From CAZMRW01 sp964568805 (GTDB taxonomy: Bacteria > Pseudomonadota > Gammaproteobacteria > Methylococcales > Methylomonadaceae): 36,034 bases of DNA. The notes beneath the pieces are model-generated. The model saw only the letters and a list, made by a program, of their open reading frames with translations, was not told the origin of the DNA and did not search any database. This document shows positions 1-6,509 of this stretch, piece by piece. The stretch is from assembly GCA_964568805.1 (NCBI GenBank), contig CAZMRW010000039.1, positions 1 through 36,034 of the forward strand. The letters run 5' to 3'. Position 1 is the first letter of the stretch. Every line of letters starts with the position of its first letter. Made by a program: the position numbers and the translations under genes.

Positions 1-687
1 GTTTTTCAAATCGAAGAAGCACGAATAAAACCTATCATTGCGAAGAAAGACGAAGGAAAAGATCAAACAATTAAAAATGGCGAAATTTACTACCGTTACG
101 GCGGTAGAACTCAAAAAATTCAATACGCAGAGCTACAAAATATCATCGAACACAGAGTGGAGCAAAACAATCGCCAATGGCTCGATCTAGTGACAAAAAT
201 TGGCAAAGCAGGCCCGCAAAACGCAGCCATATTGGATACTGAACGATCGCTTATAGAAAAAGACGACACAAAAATTCTTGTATTGGATGAAGTTCTCGCC
301 AACAAGATTAAATTCATCAAAGAGGGCGAGTTTGTGGAGAAAAATGGTGCTACCACCTTGAAACTTGTTGGTGACGTAGTTCCAATTGATAAAGTTGAGG
401 TCATTCGCAAGGTTAAGGAGAATCTCACAAGACAATACCCATTGTCGGCAATGGAACTTGCCGATGAAGTCAAGAAGGCTCTACCCAATTCTGCACAGCA
501 TCAAGTTTGGCGTGTCGTAAAGGAAAACGACCTAAAAAACAACCCCGACTACGCTGTGTATAACTTTAGAAATAAAAAGCAAGAGGACGAATTTAAGACA
601 TTGGGCGACCTGCCCGTTGCCACTCCGAGTATTTATAACCACCGCGCGGTGGAGTTTGTCGTCAGTGTCCTAAAAGCTGAGGGTTGA
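1..687 (+). CDS. Schlafen/AlbA_2-type putative DNA-binding protein, 5'-truncated by window edge
   Basis: Frame 1 is open from the first base to the TGA at 685-687, so the gene begins left of the window. The GTG at 157 is internal: upstream codons read on in frame as a conserved stretch with EIYYRYGGRTQKI and AELQNIIEHR. That segment resembles the end of the AlbA_2 (Schlafen AAA-4) domain, followed by the W.DLVTKIGKAGPQNAAIL and GATTLKLVGDV segments usual in bacterial AlbA_2 proteins. About 228 residues are visible; I recall family members near 400, so the N-terminal nucleotide/nucleic-acid-binding part is missing here. These proteins are often called transcriptional regulators or ATP-binding proteins, and some sit in defence loci; the specific role is unknown. 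An attC follows the stop, so this is cassette cargo. Confidence 0.7.
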   Translation, partial: VFQIEEARIKPIIAKKDEGKDQTIKNGEIYYRYGGRTQKIQYAELQNIIEHRVEQNNRQWLDLVTKIGKAGPQNAAILDTERSLIEKDDTKILVLDEVLANKIKFIKEGEFVEKNGATTLKLVGDVVPIDKVEVIRKVKENLTRQYPLSAMELADEVKKALPNSAQHQVWRVVKENDLKNNPDYAVYNFRNKKQEDEFKTLGDLPVATPSIYNHRAVEFVVSVLKAEG

Positions 688-703
688 ATCTATGCGTGTG
701 AAA

Positions 704-770
704 CATAACAAATCATTCCACCGGACCTGCGTAAAAAGCCGCGCAGGCCGGTTAACTCAAACGTTAGGGC
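704..770 (+). other. attC recombination site 1
   Basis: R'' (CATAAC, 704-709) and R' (GTTAGGG, 763-769) bracket inner arms ACCGGACCTGCG (720-731) and CGCAGGCCGGT (742-752). The arms pair fully apart from one extra A in the left arm, matching the extrahelical base that orients IntI-mediated recombination on the folded bottom strand. The site is about 67 bp, near the short end of the known attC range. It starts 16 bases after the stop of the truncated first gene, and the next start codon comes 16 bases after it. Confidence 0.85.
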
Positions 771-785
771 TAAAAAGGAAACTCT

Positions 786-1406
786 ATGAATGAAGACAAC
801 GATGTTCAAGAAGAAGAGCTGTTTCCGGAAAATATACGCAAGATTGGATTTTGGGCTTCACTGATATTTTCGGTATCTCTTATCGCTTACTATCTTGCTT
901 TTATTTTTCATGGCGCTACCGTATCACCAAAAGACCTTGAGTTATCAAACCTCTTGCTCTTTTCCGTTGCCAGTTTTCTATTTTTTTCTATTCCATGGCA
1001 TAAGTTAGGATTAAGTCTCAAGAAATTTGGTCCGCTCGAGTTTGAAAGAAAGCTCGAAGGTCAATCTGAAGAGCATATAAAGAATATTTCTGAGTTAGAA
1101 AATAAAATTGCCGAACTTGAAGCGGCTATAGCGGCGAGTGGGCATCAAGTACAGGTCAGCGCAATTCAGCCTACGCCCGAAGAACAAGAAATGCGCGATC
1201 TTATTGTTAAATTTTTAACTAACTTTAAGCAATGGTCTTTCTCTCCCTCTCGAATGGAATCTTGGGGAGCAGAGCAGCCGGGTTATTCAAAGTTAGCTGG
1301 TAACCCATCCTTGCTAAGAAGATTGCTTCGTAGCCTTGTTTCCGAGGGTGTTTTAGAAACCAGAGTAAGCAAAAAGGGTAACACTTTATATCGTATCAAA
1401 AATTAA
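786..1406 (+). CDS. Cassette-borne membrane protein with coiled coil and C-terminal winged-helix-like domain
   Basis: This 206-residue protein matches no family I recognise. An acidic N-terminus (1-16) precedes two hydrophobic segments, about 20-43 (IGFWASLIFSVSLIAYYLAF) and 53-70 (LLLFSVASFLFFSIPW), with a short outside loop. A basic, cytoplasmic-looking stretch follows, then a predicted coiled coil near 94-117 (ISELENKIAELEAAI). The C-terminal 75 residues (EEQEMRDLIVKFL onward) end with LLRRLLRSLVSEGVLETRVSKKGNTLYRIKN-like sequence whose helix-helix-wing rhythm suggests a winged helix. An AAAAAGGA ribosome-binding site lies 8 bases before the ATG. A membrane-tethered regulator or sensor is one reading. 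It forms a one-gene cassette between attC sites 1 and 2. Confidence 0.8.
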   Translation: MNEDNDVQEEELFPENIRKIGFWASLIFSVSLIAYYLAFIFHGATVSPKDLELSNLLLFSVASFLFFSIPWHKLGLSLKKFGPLEFERKLEGQSEEHIKNISELENKIAELEAAIAASGHQVQVSAIQPTPEEQEMRDLIVKFLTNFKQWSFSPSRMESWGAEQPGYSKLAGNPSLLRRLLRSLVSEGVLETRVSKKGNTLYRIKN

Positions 1407-1407
1407 C

Positions 1408-1495
1408 TCTAACATGGCGCTCAACCGGAGCGCGGTTATAATGCGGTTTTGTTTTTCAGCTTTCCGGGCCGCGCCCGGTTAGCTCTACGTTATGC
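1408..1495 (+). other. attC recombination site 2
   Basis: R'' (TCTAAC, 1408-1413) and R' (GTTATGC, 1489-1495) flank arms AACCGGAGCGCGG (1423-1435) and CCGCGCCCGGTT (1469-1480). They pair along their length with a single unpaired A on the left, as in site 1. The roughly 33-base centre between the arms has a weak AT-rich loop. R' contains an ATG (1492) that opens a reading frame into the next gene, but the better start of that gene is 1588. Confidence 0.85.
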
Positions 1496-1587
1496 GTCAG
1501 AAGTCGGCAAATTGGATGTCTGAACAGAGTTGTGCCCCGGATACAAACCCTGACCAATGGCAGAGCCACGTATATTTGGAGGCGGCA

Positions 1588-1977
1588 ATGAAAATATTCG
1601 TAACAAGCGTTTTCGTGGATGATCAAGAGAAAGCGCTTAATTTTTACACAGGTAAGTTAGGCTTTGAGAAAAAGAATGATATTCCTCTAGGGGAGTATCG
1701 CTGGCTCACGGTAGTTTCGCCCAATCAGCCAAATGGCGTTGAACTGTTGCTGGAGCCAAGTGCGCACAGCGCAGTGCCACCATTCAAGGAGGCATTGAAG
1801 AAAGATAAAATTCCTTTCGCATCGTTTGAGGTCGAAGATATTGAGCAAGAATTTCAGCGTCTCACGAAGTTGGGCGTCGAATTCACTCAAAATCCTACCC
1901 CAGCGGGCGAAGTGATAACTGCTGTATTTGACGACACGTGTGGGAATCTTATTCAGATCATGCAGCGCGTCGCATAA
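1588..1977 (+). CDS. VOC superfamily (glyoxalase/bleomycin-resistance fold) protein
   Basis: The 129-residue product has the paired beta-alpha-beta-beta-beta layout of vicinal oxygen chelate proteins. The N-terminal half runs MKIFVTSVFVDDQEKALNFYT, then KLGFEKKNDIPLG and GVELLLEP; the second half has FASFEVEDIEQEFQRLTKLGVEF and ends FDDTCGNLIQIMQ, where E/D residues near the module ends may bind metal. Substrate cannot be told: family members include glyoxalases, dioxygenases and antibiotic-binding proteins. The frame is open from an ATG inside attC2 (1492), but 1588 is preferred because GGAGGCGGCA stands directly before it and the homologous fold begins there. It is a one-gene cassette between attC sites 2 and 3. 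Confidence 0.85.
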   Translation: MKIFVTSVFVDDQEKALNFYTGKLGFEKKNDIPLGEYRWLTVVSPNQPNGVELLLEPSAHSAVPPFKEALKKDKIPFASFEVEDIEQEFQRLTKLGVEFTQNPTPAGEVITAVFDDTCGNLIQIMQRVA

Positions 1978-1981
1978 TGCC

Positions 1982-2066
1982 GCATAACAATTGCATGTAG
2001 CCGACCCACTTTCCGCTATGCCTCCGGTTTCGCTCCAAGTGGTCGGCTGATGAAAAGCGCTAGGGC
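1982..2066 (+). other. attC recombination site 3, with a variant core
   Basis: R'' (GCATAAC, 1982-1988) is paired with the R' position GCTAGGG (2059-2065), which departs from GTTRRRY at the second base. The inner arms AGCCGACCCACTT (1999-2011) and AAGTGGTCGGCT (2037-2048) pair fully except for one extra C. The central part carries a secondary hairpin-like segment. Size and geometry match the other two sites, but the G-C core may lower recombination. Confidence 0.72.
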
Positions 2067-2115
2067 ACATACACAGAGGGCCTTGCACCAGAGCTCAGTA
2101 AAAAAGGAAAAGGTT

Positions 2116-2586
2116 ATGAACGAACACGAACCCATGAAACACGGCGGCCTTTCATTGACACGCCAGATTAATGCGCCGCGTGAAAAAGTCTATGAAGCAT
2201 GGACGAAAATCGAGCATAGAAAGCACTGGTTTGTAGGTCCGGCTTGGACAGAAATCAAAAGAAGCCTAGATCTAAAAACAAACGGAATAGAAATTGCTCA
2301 TGGTCGCTTTGAAGACGGCACAGAAACAATCTATACTGCACGCTTTCATCTCATTGAGCCAAATATTCGTTTGATCTATGCATTCGATATGCACGTCGGC
2401 GGCAAACTCTTCTCTGTTTCACTCGCAGGAGTGGAGTTTAAGAGCAAGAGCAAGTCCACGGCAACTGAACTAACCTATACCGAGCAAGGGTTATTTCTTA
2501 TCGGTGAATATAATGCCGAGTCACGAACAGTGGGCACAGATGGTCTTTTGAATCAGTTTTCGTCTTACGTGGAATCTATGAAATAA
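2116..2586 (+). CDS. AHSA1/SRPBCC-domain protein (YndB-like), last cassette gene
   Basis: The 156-residue protein has the AHSA1 signature of the START-like (SRPBCC) superfamily: LTRQINAPREKVYEAWTKIE near residues 15-35, a W-FVGPAW segment, RLIYAFDM, and a C-terminal helix ending GTDGLLNQFSSYVES. The fold makes a deep hydrophobic pocket, but bacterial members of this branch lack an assigned ligand. The open frame extends back to 2050, inside attC3, but the ATG at 2116 follows AAAAAGGAAAAGG and removes a basic non-conserved leader. It is the fourth and last cassette gene here; no attC follows, and a palindromic repeat begins 7 bases after the stop. Confidence 0.85.
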   Translation: MNEHEPMKHGGLSLTRQINAPREKVYEAWTKIEHRKHWFVGPAWTEIKRSLDLKTNGIEIAHGRFEDGTETIYTARFHLIEPNIRLIYAFDMHVGGKLFSVSLAGVEFKSKSKSTATELTYTEQGLFLIGEYNAESRTVGTDGLLNQFSSYVESMK

Positions 2587-2592
2587 GGGCCG

Positions 2593-2675
2593 TAGGATGC
2601 GGTGACGATAGGAACCGCACTTGTGCCCTTGGGTATCAATCGCGAACGATGCGGTTCGTCCCTCACCACATCCTA
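2593..2675. repeat. Structured palindromic repeat, copy 1
   Basis: Outer arms TAGGATGCGGTGA (2593-2605) and TCACCACATCCTA (2663-2675) pair with one mismatch; the inner words AACCGCA (2613-2619) and TGCGGTT (2650-2656) pair perfectly. The ATCGCGAACGAT core is shared with the copy at 35001-35066 and in part with the half copy at 34677-34712. It carries no ORF and looks like a MITE-like or REP-like element. Confidence 0.75.
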
Positions 2676-2843
2676 AAAAGCTGGATTAAGATACAAGTGT
2701 ATGCACCGCACACCATTATTTCTTTTGTTTACCAAAAAACTTAAATTTGTGTAACTGCGTCATTTAATTTTTCAGTGGAATGAGCGGATTTTAATACAGG
2801 AATTTTAGTGGTAGGTGAAAGAACCGGGCAGATAGTCTTCGAA

Positions 2844-2873
2844 GGCGGATGGCGCTTCGCTTGTCCGCCCTAC
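2844..2873. repeat. Short palindromic repeat of the GGCGGATGGCGCTTCGC type
   Basis: Arms GGCGGA (2844-2849) and TCCGCC (2864-2869) enclose GCGCTTCGC. I recall this word as a dispersed repeat in many gammaproteobacterial genomes; that is memory, not a search. On the minus strand its GTAGGGCGG edge contains the TAG stop of the neighbouring response regulator. It could form a hairpin just after that gene. Confidence 0.6.
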
Positions 2874-3562
2874 CCCGTTCTTTGGGATTCGGCTAACGCA
2901 GTGTCTGTGAGCTCCAAAAGACTTATCACATTCAGCTTGATCGCCAAGCGTGTGAGTTCGATATCACTGGAAACGCCCAGTTTACGTTTGATCAGGTAAT
3001 GGCAATTGCTGACCGTCTTGGGGCTGATATTAAGAAGTTGCGCAATGATTTCCGGCGATTTCGCTTCAACCAACAGGCGCAGAATTTCAAATTCCCTGGC
3101 AGTCAAGGTGTCCAACGCGATGGCTTCGCCGCTTAATTTTTCAAGGGCCAATGCCTGAGCGATGTCGGAACTGAGTATGTGCCGGCCGGCATGAACCTCA
3201 TGAATGGCTTGCAGCAAGACGTCCGGAGAACTGCTTTTGGTGACGTATCCCAAAGCGCCTGCCCGGCAGGCTTGCAGAGCAAAACTGGGATTTTGATGCA
3301 TGCTGAAGACCAGAATCCTGGCGTTACTGTTACGCTGTTTAATCCGGGTTATCGCTTCCAGCCCGCTTAAGCCTGGCATGGACAAATCGGTAATGACCAC
3401 ATCCGGTTCAAATTCCTTATATAAACGATAGGCATCGGCGCCATTTGCAGCCTCGGCGATCACCTGCATATCCGGCTGTTTGTTGAGCAGCGAACGGTAT
3501 CCTTCGCGGACAATGGCATGGTCGTCTGCCAGCAGGATTCTGATCGTCATACGACTATTCAT
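2870..3562 (-). CDS. NarL/LuxR-family response regulator
   Basis: The 230-residue protein has a receiver domain (about 6-125) with acidic pocket DD at 13-14, phospho-acceptor Asp59 in VVITDLSMPG, the switch Ser in ILVFSMHQ and the Lys of GYVTKSS. It is followed by a LuxR-type helix-turn-helix at about 155-215 (LTAREFEILRLLVEAKSPEIIAQ, then ISPKTVSNCHYLIKRKLGV). Family members are phosphorylated by HisKA_3 kinases and bind DNA as dimers. The start at 3562 gives an ATGA overlap with the upstream kinase gene, so both are co-transcribed and probably coupled. The last residues (ESQRTG) and stop lie at or in a dispersed repeat, so the natural C-terminus may have been altered. Likely targets include the divergent promoter at 4921-5115. 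Confidence 0.93.
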   Translation of the reverse strand: MNSRMTIRILLADDHAIVREGYRSLLNKQPDMQVIAEAANGADAYRLYKEFEPDVVITDLSMPGLSGLEAITRIKQRNSNARILVFSMHQNPSFALQACRAGALGYVTKSSSPDVLLQAIHEVHAGRHILSSDIAQALALEKLSGEAIALDTLTAREFEILRLLVEAKSPEIIAQLLNISPKTVSNCHYLIKRKLGVSSDIELTRLAIKLNVISLLELTDTALAESQRTG

Positions 3563-4920
3563 GATGCTGTTCCCGCCGGCAAGGGCATCGGCAACCGGAT
3601 ATCGATAATCAAGCCATGCGGCTTAGCAATGGCCAGGGTATATGTGCCGTTCATCGCCATCACGCGTTCTCGCATGCCGAGCAAACCCATACCGGTGGCA
3701 TCGGCAAATGGCAAGGCATCGGCTTTGCCATCATCCTTTATAGTAACCGAGACATCATCGGCCGTGATGACCAGTGAAATCTCAGCCTGGGTTGCCGCCG
3801 CATGTTTGGCAATGTTGCTGATACCTTCCTGGATAATCCGGAATAACGTAATGGACAGCGGTTCCGTTAACCGTGCGCAATCGCCGCTTACGTTCAGTTG
3901 ATAGCGTGTCTTGCCGGCATCAAGCCTATTCCAGCGGGTCACCAGGCTACGTAGACTGGCGGCAAGCCCTAATCCTTCCAGTTCCATGGGTCGTAAGCGG
4001 TTTAACAAGCCCCGAACACTCTTCTGCATGACTTCAGTAAATCGGCTGATCTGTTTGGCTTCTGTCATTAACGCCGGGCAATGCTGTTCCGCCGTCTGCC
4101 CAATCGAGGCGGCGACGGCGTTGATTGCGGCCAGGCATTGTCCGAATTCGTCATGAAGTTCTCGTGCCAGATAACGCCGTTCCTCTTCCTGTACATTCAT
4201 CAGCATGACAACCAGTTTTTGACGCTCGTTCAACAATAGGCGCTGATTTTCGGCGAGTTGATTGATTGCCGAAGCGGTTTGCTGCCATTCGATTAACTCG
4301 AAATCGGGAAGCCGGTAGAACAACTCACCGTGTTCCATGCGTTGGAGCCCGGCGACAATCATTTGGGCCGGACGCAAGGCGCGGCTGATAGCCAGATAAA
4401 CCAGCAAGCACACAGCCAAAATGGTAATGACGGACAATCCCAATAAATTACCGACATTGTCCCAGGCATGGGCTATGGCCATTTCCGCACTGGTTGACAC
4501 CGTCAGCATACCATAAACACGGCCATTGAAAGCGATCTGACGTCCCCATTCAAAATCAGGATTAAGCAGTAGACGGTATAATTTTTCAAAGCCGAACGGC
4601 CAGCTTTGAGCGGGCAAATCGACTCCGTTGCACAAACTGCGGCCCCGCTCCTTATCCGACGACTCATAACGGATGCAAACACCAGGCGTATTGCTTGTCT
4701 GCTTCCATAAGTCAAAATCCGGAAACGGGCTGGTTGGCTGGTAACCGGCATTATTCCGCAACAGCTGAAATTCCAGCTGTTTAGCTAGCGAGTCAATCGT
4801 ATTCTGTGCCACCGTCCTGGATTGTTGTTCGCTTTTATAGAGTACATAAACAATCGCGGCAAACAAACAAATCAAGGCTACCGCAGCAATGCGCGACACT
4901 AAATGCAATTTTAAATTCAT
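3559..4920 (-). CDS. HisKA_3 sensor histidine kinase with periplasmic sensor domain (MoxY/UhpB-like)
   Basis: The 453-residue protein starts with a membrane helix (7-29), then a periplasmic domain of about 125 residues with two cysteines (C82, C97), a second helix (about 158-179), a HAMP region and a HisKA_3 dimerisation domain with His256 in ELHDEFGQCL. The HATPase domain is C-terminal, with FRIIQEGISNIAKHA (N box) and ATGMGLLGMRERV (G box). The layout with a LapD/MoxY-type periplasmic sensor is what methylotroph MoxY/MxaY kinases show, where they control methanol dehydrogenase genes; the family match is inferred. It overlaps the response regulator by four bases and diverges from the MxaD-like gene at 5116. 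The ligand is unknown. Confidence 0.9.
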   Translation of the reverse strand: MNLKLHLVSRIAAVALICLFAAIVYVLYKSEQQSRTVAQNTIDSLAKQLEFQLLRNNAGYQPTSPFPDFDLWKQTSNTPGVCIRYESSDKERGRSLCNGVDLPAQSWPFGFEKLYRLLLNPDFEWGRQIAFNGRVYGMLTVSTSAEMAIAHAWDNVGNLLGLSVITILAVCLLVYLAISRALRPAQMIVAGLQRMEHGELFYRLPDFELIEWQQTASAINQLAENQRLLLNERQKLVVMLMNVQEEERRYLARELHDEFGQCLAAINAVAASIGQTAEQHCPALMTEAKQISRFTEVMQKSVRGLLNRLRPMELEGLGLAASLRSLVTRWNRLDAGKTRYQLNVSGDCARLTEPLSITLFRIIQEGISNIAKHAAATQAEISLVITADDVSVTIKDDGKADALPFADATGMGLLGMRERVMAMNGTYTLAIAKPHGLIIDIRLPMPLPAGTAS

Positions 4921-5012
4921 GATAAGCCTATACAGACAATAGCAACCTGACTATCCGGCGCTCATCTATTGTATAAAGCCATTGATTAACTGCATAGCCT
5001 GCCTGATAACGG

Positions 5013-5041
5013 CGGGCAAATTGCCCGTGTTTGCCGGGCAA
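5013..5041. promoter_or_regulatory. Triple CGGGCAA half-site, candidate operator
   Basis: A perfect odd dyad, CGGGCAA-A-TTGCCCG (5013-5027), is followed by a third copy of CGGGCAA in direct orientation at 5035-5041, 22 bases or two helical turns after the first. It lies in the 195-base gap between the divergent kinase and SRPBCC genes, about 75-100 bases before the latter. Binding by the LuxR-type regulator next door is inferred. Confidence 0.5.
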
Positions 5042-5115
5042 CTATCGGATGACTGATTGCAGGCGGAAGCCTAAGCTTGGGCCATTCCAAACAAAAATAG
5101 CCAGGAGATGCCGAT

Positions 5116-5559
5116 ATGATTGAAACAATAAATGTAACTAAAACCATGGCGATGCAAGTTGATCGGGTATGGCCGGCAATCGCTCAAATCGGCGGCCTTG
5201 ATCGCTGGTTTCCGGTGATCACAGCATGCAGGGTCATCGGCAGCGGTGTGGGAGCAACGCGTATGCTAACCCTGACAAGCGGTGAAAAAATCAGTGATCG
5301 GATCGAGCTAATAGATCATGTGAAAAGACGATTTCAATACAACCGTACCGAGTCACCGTTTCCGGTTAACCGTTATATTGGAACGGTTGATATTCACGAA
5401 ACTGGCGAAAGTTCCTGTGAACTGTCCTGGACAGTTGAGATCGATGTGCTCGATGAAAAGCGCGATGAAATGGTCGGCTTCGTGAAACACGCATTAACTG
5501 AGGGCATTAATGGCTTGGAACAGGATTTGCTGCCCACGGAGGCATTGCCTTTGATATAG
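5116..5559 (+). CDS. SRPBCC (polyketide-cyclase-like) protein, MxaD-like
   Basis: The 147-residue protein has the START-like fold: VTKTMAMQVDRVWPAIAQIGGLDRWFPVITACRV at the N-terminus (helix-grip entry), a GVGATRMLTL strand, ELIDH, and a long C-terminal helix (VGFVKHALTEGINGLEQDL). It most resembles the cyclase/MxaD group. Classic MxaD aids electron flow from methanol dehydrogenase to cytochrome cL in the periplasm; here there is no signal peptide, so it would be cytoplasmic and may bind a small ligand instead. CAGGAGA precedes the ATG. The next gene starts 10 bases after its stop, so they form an operon that diverges from the two-component genes. Confidence 0.82.
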   Translation: MIETINVTKTMAMQVDRVWPAIAQIGGLDRWFPVITACRVIGSGVGATRMLTLTSGEKISDRIELIDHVKRRFQYNRTESPFPVNRYIGTVDIHETGESSCELSWTVEIDVLDEKRDEMVGFVKHALTEGINGLEQDLLPTEALPLI

Positions 5560-5568
5560 GTGTTAATA

Positions 5569-6081
5569 ATGAACATTCTAAAATTGACCGGGCTTGTTTT
5601 GGTTCTCAGCGTCATGTTAAACAACGCAGCCAACGCCACAACGCGAATCGCCGTGCTGGATTTCGAGCTGAATGACATCACCTCGCTGCCCAATACACCG
5701 GAGGAGCTTCGACGCACTGCATCGATGGCGCCGTTATTGTCGAAAACGTTAAACCAAATCGGCGATTACGACATCGTGCCTATCGATGCCGAAACGCAAC
5801 AAGCCGCTAATGCCGGCTTCGGCTACCTGTTTCATTTTCACGATATTGCCGCGCGATTAGGCCGGCAGCATGGCGCTGACTGGATTATCGTCAGCCAGCA
5901 TAGTAAGCCCAGCTTCCTGTTTTCCTACTTATGGGTTTATTTAATCGATGTAAAAAATCAGACCTCCATTGCCCGCTATGATATCGAGCTAAAAGGTAAC
6001 CATGAGAAAGTGACCCGGCGAGGTATCGATGCATTGACCCGGAAAATTGAATCCACAATTGCCAATTATCGGCGCAGATAA
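5569..6081 (+). CDS. Secreted DUF3280/DUF2380-like protein
   Basis: The frame is open from a GTG at 5560, but the ATG at 5569 gives a clean signal peptide (MNILKLTGLVLVLSVML, cleavage likely after ANA at residue 23) and is chosen. The mature protein of about 147 residues has TRIAVLDFELND, LPNTPEELRRTASMAPLLS, GYLFHFHDIAARLGRQHGADWIIV and KPSFLFSYLWVYLIDV, which I recall from DUF3280/DUF2380 proteins found beside MoxY-type kinases in methylotrophs. The fold recalls the TolB-N/CsgG-like nucleotide-independent domains of secreted proteins, but the function is unknown. A periplasmic partner or accessory to the neighbouring sensor kinase is possible. Confidence 0.8.
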   Translation: MNILKLTGLVLVLSVMLNNAANATTRIAVLDFELNDITSLPNTPEELRRTASMAPLLSKTLNQIGDYDIVPIDAETQQAANAGFGYLFHFHDIAARLGRQHGADWIIVSQHSKPSFLFSYLWVYLIDVKNQTSIARYDIELKGNHEKVTRRGIDALTRKIESTIANYRRR

Positions 6082-6509
6082 CTGAGAATTGTCAATAGAC
6101 CGGGAGCCAACTAAAGCCTGTCAACAGAGCCATCTTTAATTGTAAAACCTTGGCTTGTCCGCTAGAACGCTATCATCACTTTACTCCGAATGTCGCCCGC
6201 GTTTGGAGCGCGATGCCTTCCCATTAGGTTTCAACTGCATGATGCTTGCGACTGGAAAGTCGTATTGGCAAGTGGCGTGCCATGGCCAGTATGAATACGA
6301 GAGCGTGCATGCGGTTCTTTTTTTGCAAGCGCTTTAAAATCATGTGCTTGTAGAACTTCGGTTAAGCGTTTTGGTCGCCTAATAAATCATTAGAGTTTAC
6401 TTTTTTGTACACTCATAATCTTATGCTAGGATGCTAATTTACTTGGGATGGGTTGGATCTTCCAAGTCAATAAACACGCTTTTCCGGAACGATCAATTTT
6501 TGGATTCCC
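6082..6509. other. Intergenic region without a convincing gene
   Basis: This 428-base gap holds only a 60-codon frame (6155-6337) with no ribosome-binding site and low-complexity, Cys/Tyr-rich sequence that looks non-coding. The right part is AT-rich and contains a promoter-like pair at 6405-6432. No repeat, tRNA or terminator with a clear stem was seen. Confidence 0.5.
6405..6432 (+). promoter_or_regulatory. Candidate sigma-70 promoter for the methyltransferase pair
   Basis: TTGTAC (6405-6410) and TAGGAT (6427-6432) are 16 bases apart, and the -10 box is preceded by TG one base away (extended -10). The start codon follows 78 bases downstream. The match is partial. Confidence 0.35.

Larger units (their letters stand above)
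1..2586 (+). mobile_element. Distal part of an integron gene-cassette array
   Basis: Four unrelated co-oriented genes are each followed by a short inverted-repeat spacer, except the last. The three spacers (704-770, 1408-1495, 1982-2066) show attC architecture: an R'' box ending in AAC, an R' box of the GTTRRRY type, and inner L''/L' arms that pair except for one unpaired base. The cargo types (VOC, SRPBCC, small membrane protein) are common in environmental cassettes. No integrase is visible; in this orientation intI and attI would lie left of position 1. The right end lacks an attC and is marked by a structured repeat at 2593-2675. Mobility today is inferred, not shown. Confidence 0.82.

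Noticed and set aside
2808..2999. 63-codon frame over the GGCGGATGG repeat
   Set aside because: It crosses the repeat and the 3' end of the response regulator on the other strand; it is a shadow frame.
6155..6337. 60-codon frame in the gap before the CmoA-like gene
   Set aside because: No ribosome-binding site, no recognisable domain and a composition unlike the neighbouring proteins.
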